Notes under the pieces: model-generated
What the model was told of the DNA's origin: nothing
The model's database searches: none
What the model saw: only the letters and a program-made list of their open reading frames with translations
Part shown: piece after piece, positions 1 to 7,909 of the stretch
Layout: the number at the start of each line of letters is the position of its first letter
How positions within the stretch are numbered: position 1 is the stretch's first letter
NCBI RefSeq assembly: GCF_036409155.1
Contig: NZ_JAZGLW010000001.1
Coordinates: 2,170,001-2,234,000, forward strand
Direction: 5' to 3'
Origin: Mycobacterium sp. 050128
Lineage (GTDB): Bacteria > Actinomycetota > Actinomycetes > Mycobacteriales > Mycobacteriaceae
Length of the DNA: 64,000 nucleotides
Position numbers and translations under genes: made by a program

Positions 1-131
1 CCAACTACCCGATGATCACGCACACGCATGCTTTGGCCGGGCTCGACGAACTCGGGCTGGACGACGAGGCTCGCCGCGACTTTCTGCACGGCAATGCCGC
101 ACGCGTATTCAAACTGGAGGCAATCAGGTGA
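1..131 (+). CDS. amidohydrolase family protein, C-terminal fragment
   Basis: The window opens inside a gene. Reading from base 3 gives about 42 codons ending in TGA at 129-131. The fragment contains DELGLDDEARRDFLHGNAAR followed by VFKL, the usual last helix of the amidohydrolase-2 (TIM-barrel metal hydrolase) family, where a conserved Asn-Ala-Ala-Arg sits close to the C-terminus. The catalytic part lies outside the window, so substrate and metal ligands cannot be judged. The stop codon overlaps the GTG start of the next gene by 4 bp, so the two are probably translationally coupled. Confidence 0.6.
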   Translation, partial: NYPMITHTHALAGLDELGLDDEARRDFLHGNAARVFKLEAIR

Positions 132-1678
132 ACGGTGCGCAGGCTCTGATCAACACCCTGGTCGACGGCGGCGTGGACGTGTGCTTCGCCAATCCCGGCA
201 CCTCGGAGATGCACTTCGTGGCCGCGCTGGACACCGTTCCCCAAATGCGGGGCGTGCTAGCGCTTTTCGAGGGTGTCGCCACGGGCGCAGCCGATGGCTA
301 CGCCCGCATCGCCGATCGGCCGGCGGCAGTGTTGTTGCATCTGGGGCCAGGATTGGGCAACGGCCTGGCCAACCTGCACAACGCGCGCCGGGCGCATGTG
401 CCGATGGTGGTCGTCGTCGGAGACCACGCCACCTATCACAAAAAGTACGACGCCCCACTGGAATCCGATATCGACGCGCTCGCGGGCACTGTCTCGGGAT
501 GGGTGCGCCGCACGGCTACCGCCGCCGACGTGGCGCTCGACGCCGCCGAGGCGATCGCGGCGAGCCGGGCCCGCTCGCTGATCTCCACGCTGATCCTGCC
601 CGCCGACGTGTCCTGGTCGGATGGCGCCCAGCCCGCCGCAGCACCGCCCGCGCGGCCGGCGAGTGCGGACCCCCTGCTGGCGCCCGAGGTCGCGGAGGTC
701 CTGCGATCGGGAGAACCGGCGGTGATCATGGTGGGCGGTGACGCGACCCGCGGCCCCGGGCTGGCCGCCGCCGCGCGGATCGCGGAGGCAACCGGGGCCC
801 GTTGGCTCTGCGAGACCTTTCCGACGCGCCTGGAACGCGGCGCCGGCGTTCCCGCCGTCGAGCGGTTGGCGTATTTCGCCGAGGCCGCCGCGGCCCAACT
901 GGACGGCGCCAAGCATCTGATCCTGGCCGGTGCCAAATCTCCGGTGTCGTTCTTCGCCTACCCGAACATGCCCAGCGACCTGGTACCGGCGGGTTGTGAG
1001 GTGCACGTGCTCGCCGATTACCTCGGTGCGGCCGACGCGCTGATCGCACTGGCCGACGAGATCGCGCCCGGCACGGTTGCGCCCCTGGCCGCCGCGTCGC
1101 GCCCGCAGCTGCCGACCGGCGCGTTGACCTCGGCGTCGGCGGCCGAAGTGATCGGCGCGCTGTTGCCCGAACGGACGATCGTCGTCGACGAGTCGAATAC
1201 CTCGGGCCTGCTGCTGGCGCAGGCCACCGCCGGGGCACCGGCGCATGATTGGCTGACGCTGACCGGTGGGGCGATCGGCTACGGCATCCCCACCGCGGTC
1301 GGTGCGGCGGTGGCCGCCCCGGACCGGCCGGTGCTCTGCCTGGAATCCGACGGGTCGGCGATGTACACGATTGCCGGGCTGTGGACGCAGGCGCGTGAGA
1401 ACCTCAACGTGACCACCGTGCTGTACGACAACAGCGCCTACGACATCTTGCGGATTGAGCTGCAGCGCGTCGGTGCCGGGTCCGCCCCCGGTCCCAAGGC
1501 GCTGGATCTGCTTGATTTATCGCGTCCTACAATGGATTTCGTCAAGATCTCCGAAGGTATGGGGGTACCGGCCCGCCGGGTGAGCACCGCCGAGGAGTTC
1601 GCCGATGCGCTGCGCGAAGGCTTCGCCGAACCCGGGCCGCATCTGATCGACGCGGTGGTGCCTTCGATTACGGGCTGA
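128..1678 (+). CDS. ilvX: acetolactate synthase-like TPP enzyme IlvX
   Basis: A 516-residue thiamine-diphosphate enzyme with the domain order of the acetolactate synthase/benzoylformate decarboxylase superfamily. The N-terminal pyrimidine-binding domain has a candidate cofactor-activating Glu in FEGVATGAADGYARI (near residue 48). The C-terminal pyrophosphate-binding domain has SDGSAMYTIAGLW followed by an Asn-containing stretch, the GDGxxN-type Mg/TPP motif. Length and position next to fadD17 match M. tuberculosis Rv3509c (ilvX, about 515 aa). The GTG start overlaps the upstream stop by 4 bp. It is probably not the main branched-chain amino-acid synthase, because no regulatory-subunit gene is adjacent. 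The true substrate is unknown; a 2-oxoacid or acyl-CoA decarboxylase is the alternative. Confidence 0.82.
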   Translation: MNGAQALINTLVDGGVDVCFANPGTSEMHFVAALDTVPQMRGVLALFEGVATGAADGYARIADRPAAVLLHLGPGLGNGLANLHNARRAHVPMVVVVGDHATYHKKYDAPLESDIDALAGTVSGWVRRTATAADVALDAAEAIAASRARSLISTLILPADVSWSDGAQPAAAPPARPASADPLLAPEVAEVLRSGEPAVIMVGGDATRGPGLAAAARIAEATGARWLCETFPTRLERGAGVPAVERLAYFAEAAAAQLDGAKHLILAGAKSPVSFFAYPNMPSDLVPAGCEVHVLADYLGAADALIALADEIAPGTVAPLAAASRPQLPTGALTSASAAEVIGALLPERTIVVDESNTSGLLLAQATAGAPAHDWLTLTGGAIGYGIPTAVGAAVAAPDRPVLCLESDGSAMYTIAGLWTQARENLNVTTVLYDNSAYDILRIELQRVGAGSAPGPKALDLLDLSRPTMDFVKISEGMGVPARRVSTAEEFADALREGFAEPGPHLIDAVVPSITG

Positions 1679-1712
1679 GGCAACCCGATTCGGCCCTTGG
1701 AGTTCGATATCG

Positions 1713-2459
1713 TCAATAGCGGGCCAGCACGGGAAGCCGGCTGACGAGCCAGTCCGTCACCGTATTGACCACCTCGACACCGGTTTCAAAGCCGCCATCG
1801 TGGACTTCGGCTGCCAATGCCACGCCCCATTCCCCCGAAGGCGTGGGCAGGATCCCGAATTGCCGCACCAGGTAATCGCCATCGGTTCCGGGACCCCAAC
1901 CACCTTTGGCCGCAGAGCCATTGGCGGCCAGGCCCCATCGGTGATCGGGTGTGAGGTCGGTCATCAGCTCGATCACCTCAGTCGCGTCGGGGACCGACGG
2001 CAACTCCGCGGCGAATCGGGCTTGCCGCCGCAGCGTCCACTGCGTCTGGCCAAATGCGGTGAAACCGCGCCGAACTCGCCGCGATTCGACCACCGTCGCG
2101 GTGTCGCTACCCTCGGCGACAACGCCCTGTACCTTGCGGGCCGCGTCCGCCGGTTCGCCCAGCAGCGACCACAACTGTTCGGAAGCGCGGTTGTCGGATT
2201 CGGTGATGGCCTTGACCGCCAGCTCGCGGGCGTTGAGCCAATCGCTACGCAACGCCGCGATCGCCAGCGGCACTTTGATTGTCGACCAGGCCACGCCCGA
2301 CCACCATCTGCCCAGTGAATAGGTCCGGTCCGGACGCGCGATCGCCACACCAATGTTGGCCGGCACCACGTCGCAAAGCTGCTCAAAACTCGCTTCCAGC
2401 GCGAGCTCCAGGGGCCGGGACGTCATAGGGCTATCGGGGTATCGGCCATACCCGATCAT
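1713..2459 (-). CDS. class A beta-lactamase-fold serine hydrolase, no visible signal peptide
   Basis: A 248-residue protein carrying the three class A beta-lactamase/penicillin-recognising motifs in order: Ser-x-x-Lys as STIK (residues 59-62), Ser-Asp-Asn as SDN (88-90) and Lys-Gly-Gly (185-187). There is no hydrophobic N-terminal signal, which is unusual for a family that normally acts outside the membrane. The ATG at 2459 lies inside fadD17 (29 bp overlap) and has a GAAGG about 11 bases upstream. The ATG at 2426 would remove the overlap but has no clear ribosome site. It is the last gene of the leftward fadE26-fadE27-fadD17 run and may be co-transcribed. Function could be peptidase, esterase or beta-lactam hydrolysis; sequence alone does not decide. 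Confidence 0.68.
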   Translation of the reverse strand: MIGYGRYPDSPMTSRPLELALEASFEQLCDVVPANIGVAIARPDRTYSLGRWWSGVAWSTIKVPLAIAALRSDWLNARELAVKAITESDNRASEQLWSLLGEPADAARKVQGVVAEGSDTATVVESRRVRRGFTAFGQTQWTLRRQARFAAELPSVPDATEVIELMTDLTPDHRWGLAANGSAAKGGWGPGTDGDYLVRQFGILPTPSGEWGVALAAEVHDGGFETGVEVVNTVTDWLVSRLPVLARY

Positions 2460-3957
2460 GACAGTCGATACCTTCGGCCGCCAACTGGCGTTTGAGCACC
2501 TTGAATGTGACCGTCCGCGGCAGCTCCGCGCTGATCCGGACGTACGACGGCCACTGTTTGGGCCCCAGGTCGGGCTGCTCGGCCAGGAACGCCCGAAATT
2601 TCTCGGTGTCGAACTCGCTACCCTGCGCCAGCACCAAAGCGGCCATCACCTGATCACCGACCACCGGATCGGGGATCGCGTACACGGCGACCTCGGCCGC
2701 GTCGGGGTATCGCAGCAGTACCCGCTCGATCGGTGCTGCGCCGAGGTTCTCGCCGTCGACCCGCATCCAATCACCAAGGCGCCCAGCGAAGTACGCGAAT
2801 CCGTCCTCATCGCGATAGGCGAGATCACCACTGTGGTAGATCCCGCCGGCCATTCGTTCGGCCTCGGCGGCAGGGTCGTTGTAGTAACCCTCGAATCGGC
2901 CTGGCCCGCTGGTGTTTACCAGTTCGCCGACGACTCCCGGCGGGCAGGACCTGCCGGTCTCGGGGTCGACGATGTCTAGCCCCTCGGTCAGCGGCCCCAA
3001 TGCGCCCGTCGGCGTATCGGGGGTGCGGGCGATCGCGACTCCACCTTCGGTCGAGCCGAACCCGTCCTGCACCTTGCAGCCGAATCTGCGTGCGAACCGT
3101 TCGATGTCAGTGGGCACTCCCTCGTTGCCGTACACCGCCCGCAGCGGGTTGTCCGCGTCGTCGGGTTGCTCCGGCTGGGCCAGCACGTAGGACAGCGGCT
3201 TGCCCACGTAGTTGGCGTAGGTCGCGCCGTAGCGGCGCACGTCGACCATGAAGTTCGATGCAGAGAACTTGCGCCGCAACGCCATTGAGCCCCGGCACGC
3301 CGCGGCCACCGCCCAGCCGACCAGAACCGCGTTGGAATGAAACAGCGGCATCGACACATAGCAGACGTCGTCACGGCCGAGGTCGAACCGGTGTGCCATC
3401 GTCGTTCCGGCGATCGCGACCTTGCCGTGGCTGCACTTCACCGCTTTCGGTTCACCGCTGGTTCCCGAGGTGAAGATCAGCATGAAAAGGTCTTCGGCCG
3501 ACGCTGATTGGAAACTCAACTCGGCATCACGATGTGCGTCGACTTCGGCGACCCACTGCGCAGAATCCACGTTCAGGTGATCGATGTCATCCAGTGTCGC
3601 AGCAGATTTCGAGTCGGCTAGGACCAGCTGGCAGTCGGCCCGGCTGATATCGCGTGCCAGTGCCTCGCCGCGACGCACCGAGTTGAGACCGACCGGCACA
3701 ATCCCCGACATCCCGGCCGCCGTCAACATCGCCGAGAAGAACGGTGTGTTCTCCAGCAGTACGCCGACGTGCGGCGGCCTGTTCGGGTCGAGCCGCTCGC
3801 GCAGCGTCGCCACGATCGCGGCACCGTGTCGCAGGTGATCGCGCCAGCTGGTGAACGACTCCTCGAAGTAGATCCCCCGGTCGTCGATCTCAGCCAGCGG
3901 CTCCAGCAGCTTGGTAACCGTCGGGTCGGCCGGAATCACCGCAGTCAATGCGCCCAC
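2431..3957 (-). CDS. fadD17: steroid side-chain acyl-CoA synthetase FadD17
   Basis: A 508-residue ANL-superfamily adenylating enzyme. It contains the AMP-binding P-loop FTSGTSGEPKAVKCSHGK, then the GDLAYRDEDGFAYFAGR segment and a WMRVDGENL hinge region. Length and order behind fadE26 and fadE27 match M. tuberculosis FadD17 (Rv3506). Members of this group activate steroid side-chain carboxylates with ATP and CoA before beta-oxidation. Seventy-four bases separate it from fadE27, and all three genes read leftward from a promoter carrying a KstR box at 6411-6424, so steroid-inducible expression is likely. Assignment to this locus is secure; exact side-chain length preference is not visible. Confidence 0.9.
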   Translation of the reverse strand: MGALTAVIPADPTVTKLLEPLAEIDDRGIYFEESFTSWRDHLRHGAAIVATLRERLDPNRPPHVGVLLENTPFFSAMLTAAGMSGIVPVGLNSVRRGEALARDISRADCQLVLADSKSAATLDDIDHLNVDSAQWVAEVDAHRDAELSFQSASAEDLFMLIFTSGTSGEPKAVKCSHGKVAIAGTTMAHRFDLGRDDVCYVSMPLFHSNAVLVGWAVAAACRGSMALRRKFSASNFMVDVRRYGATYANYVGKPLSYVLAQPEQPDDADNPLRAVYGNEGVPTDIERFARRFGCKVQDGFGSTEGGVAIARTPDTPTGALGPLTEGLDIVDPETGRSCPPGVVGELVNTSGPGRFEGYYNDPAAEAERMAGGIYHSGDLAYRDEDGFAYFAGRLGDWMRVDGENLGAAPIERVLLRYPDAAEVAVYAIPDPVVGDQVMAALVLAQGSEFDTEKFRAFLAEQPDLGPKQWPSYVRISAELPRTVTFKVLKRQLAAEGIDCHDRVWPIPR

Positions 3958-4031
3958 TCCCCCCTCGCCGCTCCGCGGCTGGGGGTGCCCTCACCTCGGT
4001 CGTTCATACGAACCGCATCGTCGCCGGGCTG

Positions 4032-5129
4032 CTAGGCAGGAGTTTCCGCCAGCTCGCGACCGATCCGGCGCAGCTGCCCGGTGGCGCCGCCCAACGCGAA
4101 CTCGGCCTCTTTGGCGGCCAGGAAGTAGCGGTGCGCCGGGTGATCGGTGTCGACGCCCACGCCACCGTGCACGTGCACGATGGTGTGCGCGACGCGGTGT
4201 CCGGCGTCGGCGGCCCAGAACGCCGCGCTGGCCACGTCGATCTCGGCGGGGATGTCCTCGGAGACCTTCCACGCCGCTTGGGTGAGCGTCAACCGCAGCC
4301 CCTTGACGTCGATGTAGCCGTCGGCCAGTCGCTGTGACACCGCTTGGAAGCTGCCGATCGGACGGTCGAATTGCTCACGCTCGCGGGCGTATTCGGCCGT
4401 CATCTGCAAACCGCGATCGAGCACCCCGAGCTGATACGCGCTGCGGCCCAGGGTTCCCAGCGTGCCGAGCCAGGCGACGACTTCGCTTCCGCCGACCTTC
4501 CGGGCCCCGTCCACCGCTACGCCGTCGAGCGCGAGATGCCCGACACTGTTCTTCCCGGTGGTCGCCAGCGTGGTCACCTTGACGCCGTGGTCTTCGGAGC
4601 TGACCAGGAAAACGGCTGTGCCGGAATCGGTTTCGGCGGGAACCAGGAAGGCATCCGCGACGGGGCCAAAGAAGACCTGCGTGCGCGTCCCGGTCAGTTG
4701 GTAGCCGTCGCCCGCGCGGGTGGCCTGCACGGGGCCCTCGCCCATCTCGCCGTCCAGGGCCACCGTCAGGATCTTCTCGCCTTTGACGGCCGGGACTCCC
4801 CAGGTCTGCTGCAGCTCCTGGGAGCCGAAGCGCGCCAGCACTCCGGCGCCCAGCATCACCGATTCCAGGTACGGCACGGCGGCCAGCTGGCGGCCCAGCG
4901 CAACCAGGATCGCGACCTGTTCGAGCGCGCCGAAACCGTCGCCGCCCAGCGCTGACGCCGACGCGCTGGTGAGGATGTCGGCCTCGATCAACTTCTGCCA
5001 CAGGCCGCGGTCGAACCGTTGCTCGAGCCCGTCGAGCTCGCGCTGGTGCTCCGGTGTGCACACCGAGCCCACGATCGTGTCGACCAGGCCCCCGAGGTCA
5101 GCCGCCGCTTCGGTTGTCGTGAAATCCAT
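4032..5129 (-). CDS. fadE27: acyl-CoA dehydrogenase FadE27 (ChsE5-type subunit)
   Basis: A 365-residue acyl-CoA dehydrogenase-fold protein, shorter than the canonical length of about 390. It shows REREQFDRPIGSFQAVSQRL in the C-terminal helical domain, the flavin/CoA-binding signature region, and a degenerate middle domain. In M. tuberculosis the FadE26-FadE27 pair (ChsE4-ChsE5) forms an alpha2beta2 heterotetramer that dehydrogenates the CoA thioester of the cholesterol side chain, with the two chains sharing FAD and catalytic sites. It lies 33 bp downstream of fadE26 and upstream of fadD17 in the same orientation, consistent with equal-ratio expression. Confidence 0.9.
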   Translation of the reverse strand: MDFTTTEAAADLGGLVDTIVGSVCTPEHQRELDGLEQRFDRGLWQKLIEADILTSASASALGGDGFGALEQVAILVALGRQLAAVPYLESVMLGAGVLARFGSQELQQTWGVPAVKGEKILTVALDGEMGEGPVQATRAGDGYQLTGTRTQVFFGPVADAFLVPAETDSGTAVFLVSSEDHGVKVTTLATTGKNSVGHLALDGVAVDGARKVGGSEVVAWLGTLGTLGRSAYQLGVLDRGLQMTAEYAREREQFDRPIGSFQAVSQRLADGYIDVKGLRLTLTQAAWKVSEDIPAEIDVASAAFWAADAGHRVAHTIVHVHGGVGVDTDHPAHRYFLAAKEAEFALGGATGQLRRIGRELAETPA

Positions 5130-5162
5130 TCCGATGCCGTCCTTCTCGATGCTCAGCGGTAC

Positions 5163-6341
5163 TTAGCGGTTTCGAGGCAGGCCGAGAGCGACCATGCCGA
5201 TGATGTCGCGCTGCACCTCGTTGGTGCCGCCGCCGAAGGTGAGGATCAGGCACGCGCGGTGCATCCGCTCGACCCGGCCGCGCAACAGCGCACCCGGCGA
5301 ATCCTGGCGCACGGTTGCCGCGGTGCCCAGCACCTCCATCAGCAGCCGGTAGGCCTCGGTGGCCAGCTCGGTGCCGTACACCTTCGCCGCCGACGCGTCC
5401 GCGGGGCCCAGTGCTTCGCCCTCCGCAGAAGCCAGTTCCCAGTTGATCAGCTTGAGCACCTCGGCCTTGGCATGCACCCGCGCCAGGTTCAGCTGGACCC
5501 ACTCGGAGTCGATCAGCCTGGCCCCGCCGTCGTCCTTCGTGTTTTGTGCCCACTCGCGAACCTCGCGCAGGGCCAGGAAGATCGGTTGCGGCGACACCAG
5601 GGCGACCCGCTCGTGGTTGAGCTGGTTGGTCACCAGCTTCCAGCCGCCGTTCTCCTCGCCAACCAGGTTGGTCACCGGGACGCGCACGTCCGAGTAATAG
5701 GTGGCGCTGGTGTCCACCCCGGCCATCGTGTGCACGGGAGTCCAGGAGAAGCCCTCGGCGGTCGTCGGCACCACCAGCATCGAAATGCCGCGGTGCTTCT
5801 TGGCCTCGGGGTTGGTGCGCACCGCCAGCCAGACCCAGTCGGCGTAGGCGATCAGGCTGGTCCACATCTTCTGGCCGTTGATGACGTAGTCATCGCCGTC
5901 GCGGACCGCCGTGGTGCGCAGGTTCGCCAGGTCGGTACCGGCGCCGGGCTCGGAGTAACCGATCGAGAAGTGCAGTTCACCGGCGGCGATCTTGGGCAGG
6001 AAGAACTTCTTCTGCTCCTCGGTGCCGAACGCCATGATCGTGGGCGCCACGCTGTTGATGGTCAGGAACGGCACCGGCACGCCCGCGATCGCGGCCTCGT
6101 CGGTGAAGATCAGCGAGTCCATCGGGGACCGGTCCTGGCCGCCGTATTCCTTGGGCCAGTTCAGGGTGAGCCACCCGTCCTTGCCCATCTGCGCAACGGT
6201 GTCGCGATACGCGTTGCCCGTTCCGACCTCGCCCTGGGTTGAGTGCAGCGCCTCGCGGCGCTCCGGCGTCATGAGCGTGGTGAAGTACGACCGCAGCTCG
6301 CGACGCAGCTCCTCCTGTTCAGGGGTGTAACTGATGCGCAT
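5163..6341 (-). CDS. fadE26: acyl-CoA dehydrogenase FadE26 (ChsE4-type subunit)
   Basis: A 392-residue acyl-CoA dehydrogenase. It has the FAD-binding signature IGYSEPGAGTDLANL, the adjacent VINGQKMWTS strand, and the C-terminal FGGGTNEVQRDIIGMVALGL, which is the standard second family signature. It is the first gene of the leftward steroid side-chain operon fadE26-fadE27-fadD17. In M. tuberculosis it is the ChsE4 chain of the heterotetrameric dehydrogenase starting beta-oxidation of 3-oxo-cholest-4-en-26-oyl-CoA. The ATG start (6341) lies about 70 bp from a consensus KstR box, so KstR derepression by sterol metabolites is the likely control. Confidence 0.92.
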   Translation of the reverse strand: MRISYTPEQEELRRELRSYFTTLMTPERREALHSTQGEVGTGNAYRDTVAQMGKDGWLTLNWPKEYGGQDRSPMDSLIFTDEAAIAGVPVPFLTINSVAPTIMAFGTEEQKKFFLPKIAAGELHFSIGYSEPGAGTDLANLRTTAVRDGDDYVINGQKMWTSLIAYADWVWLAVRTNPEAKKHRGISMLVVPTTAEGFSWTPVHTMAGVDTSATYYSDVRVPVTNLVGEENGGWKLVTNQLNHERVALVSPQPIFLALREVREWAQNTKDDGGARLIDSEWVQLNLARVHAKAEVLKLINWELASAEGEALGPADASAAKVYGTELATEAYRLLMEVLGTAATVRQDSPGALLRGRVERMHRACLILTFGGGTNEVQRDIIGMVALGLPRNR

Positions 6342-6410
6342 TCCAGCCGTCCTTTGGTTAAACGTGACAAGCGGCTATTCGACCAACGGCTACCCGTTCG
6401 TCTTCCCGGT

Positions 6411-6424
6411 TGTAACACGTTCTA
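6411..6424. promoter_or_regulatory. KstR operator, perfect consensus, in fadE26/fdxD divergent promoter
   Basis: The 14 bases TGTAACACGTTCTA fit the published KstR consensus TNNAACNNGTTNNA at every defined position. The site lies in the 190-bp divergent spacer between fadE26 (leftward) and fdxD (rightward), so one repressor site could control both. KstR itself is not encoded in the window. Confidence 0.85.
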
Positions 6425-6531
6425 GTCTGGGAATCCAGCGACCGTTTCCTCAGACGCACGTGAGCCCTATGGTGGAGCTACATTCTGATGGGACATAGGA
6501 CGAGATCCGGGCCAGCTTCAAGGAGGATGCC

Positions 6532-6723
6532 GTGCGGGTGATCGTGGATCGTGACCGGTGCGAAGGCAACGCGGTGTGCTTGGGAATCGCACCAGATATC
6601 TTCGACCTCGACGATGAGGACTACGCCGTCGTGAAGCTTGATCCGATTCCGTCCGACCAAGAAAATCTCGCCGAGCAGGCGATCGCCGAGTGCCCGCGCG
6701 CGGCGTTGCTGCGCGAAGACTAG
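6532..6723 (+). CDS. fdxD: [3Fe-4S]-type ferredoxin FdxD
   Basis: A 63-residue ferredoxin. It has RDRCEGNAVCLG near the N-terminus and AECPRAAL near the C-terminus, so the cluster is held by three cysteines; the residue in the second-cysteine position of the first motif is Gly/Asn, as in P450-partner [3Fe-4S] ferredoxins. A strong AGGAGG ribosome site precedes the GTG start. It corresponds to Rv3503c (fdxD), and the KstR site upstream places it in the sterol regulon. It probably passes electrons to a steroid cytochrome P450 or oxygenase encoded elsewhere. Confidence 0.88.
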   Translation: MRVIVDRDRCEGNAVCLGIAPDIFDLDDEDYAVVKLDPIPSDQENLAEQAIAECPRAALLRED

Positions 6724-6758
6724 CGGCGAGGGACCCCGAAACTAGAGGTATTCATAAA

Positions 6759-7673
6759 TTGACTAGCAGCACGAACGCGACCGATCTATCCGGGAAGGTC
6801 GCGGTGGTGACCGGTGCGGCCGCAGGACTTGGGCGCGCCGAAGCGCTTGGTCTGGCCCGCCTTGGCGCCACCGTCGTCGTCAACGACATCGCCGCCGCCC
6901 TCGATGCCTCGGACGTGATCGACGAGATCAGTGCCGCCGGTTCCAAGGCCGTCGCGGTGGCCGGTGACATCAGCCAGCGCTCCACGGCCGACGAACTGGT
7001 GTCCTGTGCCGACGGTCTGGGCGGACTCGACATCGTGGTCAACAATGCCGGCATCACCCGCGACCGGATGCTGTTCAACATGTCCGATGAGGAATGGGAC
7101 CAGGTCATCGCGGTTCATCTGCGTGGGCACTTCCTGCTCACCCGCAATGCCGCGACCTACTGGCGGAGTCGGGCCAAGGACGCCGGCGGATCGATCTTCG
7201 GCCGGATCGTCAACACCGCATCCGAGGCCGGACTGGTGGGGCCGGTCGGGCAGGCCAACTACGGTGCCGCCAAGGCCGGCATCATCTCGCTCACCCTGAC
7301 CGCCGCACGGGCGCTGGGCCGCTACGGTGTGTGCGCCAACGCGATCTGCCCACGTGCGCGCACGGCGATGACGGCCGACGTGTTCGGCAGCGCACCAGAT
7401 ATAGAGGAGGGCGGCGTCGACCCGCTGTCGCCCGAGCACGTGGTGAACCTGGTGCAGTTCCTGTCGTCTCCCGCAGCCGCTGAGGTGAACGGCCAGGTGT
7501 TCATTGTTTACGGACCGCAAGTGACATTGGTCTCAGCTCCGACGGCGGAGCACCGATTCACCGCGGACGGCGCCGCATGGGACTCGGCCGAACTCACCAG
7601 CACATTGCGCGACTACTTTGCTGGTCGGGATCCAGAACGTAACTTTTCCGCGACCGCGTTAATGGAACAATAG
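6759..7673 (+). CDS. short-chain dehydrogenase, Hsd4A/Rv3502c type
   Basis: A 304-residue SDR. The Rossmann glycine motif TGAAAGLGRAEALGL comes first, followed by NNAGITRDRMLFNMSDEEW and the catalytic Tyr-x-x-x-Lys as YGAAKAGI. The reading frame extends upstream into fdxD, but TTG at 6759 has AGAGGT nine bases upstream and fits family length, so I chose it. The orthologous position (Rv3502c) belongs to the KstR regulon. In fast-growing mycobacteria the Hsd4A protein acts on 17-hydroxysteroids and on 3-hydroxyacyl-CoA side-chain intermediates, so a beta-oxidation role is the best inference. A 236-bp gap separates it from the mce4 genes. Confidence 0.85.
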   Translation: MTSSTNATDLSGKVAVVTGAAAGLGRAEALGLARLGATVVVNDIAAALDASDVIDEISAAGSKAVAVAGDISQRSTADELVSCADGLGGLDIVVNNAGITRDRMLFNMSDEEWDQVIAVHLRGHFLLTRNAATYWRSRAKDAGGSIFGRIVNTASEAGLVGPVGQANYGAAKAGIISLTLTAARALGRYGVCANAICPRARTAMTADVFGSAPDIEEGGVDPLSPEHVVNLVQFLSSPAAAEVNGQVFIVYGPQVTLVSAPTAEHRFTADGAAWDSAELTSTLRDYFAGRDPERNFSATALMEQ

Positions 7674-7709
7674 CGACGCAAAGCTGTTTCTCGGGGCGAA
7701 ATCAGCTAG

Positions 7710-7723
7710 TAGAACGTGTGTCA
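7710..7723. promoter_or_regulatory. near-consensus KstR operator upstream of mce4
   Basis: TAGAACGTGTGTCA matches TNNAACNNGTTNNA at all defined bases except one (GTG instead of GTT). It lies in the 236-bp spacer between the Hsd4A-type gene and yrbE4A, about 190 bp before the yrbE4A start. Confidence 0.5.
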
Positions 7724-7776
7724 GATTAGCAATAGCTTAAAGCCGCTGACCAGGACAAATTAACGGTTTAGACAGA

Positions 7777-7790
7777 GATAACCTGTTCAT
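7777..7790. promoter_or_regulatory. weak second KstR-like core upstream of mce4
   Basis: The intact core AACCTGTT (7780-7787) sits in the mce4 leader, but both outer bases of the KstR consensus are wrong (G and T). It may be an auxiliary half-affinity site or chance. An AT-rich stretch with GAGTTAATATGAT (about 7811-7823), which could serve as the -10 region, follows. Confidence 0.3.
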
Positions 7791-7909
7791 TGACAGCGTG
7801 AACTTTCTCTGAGTTAATATGATCCGGCTCACACGGAGTCGGCTGCGACGAAAGACCACGCAAGGCGAAGGACAGGCTTCGCCGTGAGCAGCAAAGGGGG
7901 GCTACCGGG

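Noticed and set aside
4002..4013. Inverted repeat GTTCATACGAAC between fadE27 and fadD17
   Set aside because: Orientation is opposite to the KstR core (AAC-GTT) and it lies inside an operon; a 4-bp arm is easily chance.
5019..6242. A 407-codon plus-strand frame across fadE26/fadE27
   Set aside because: Spans two confirmed genes on the other strand and has no start signal or domain.
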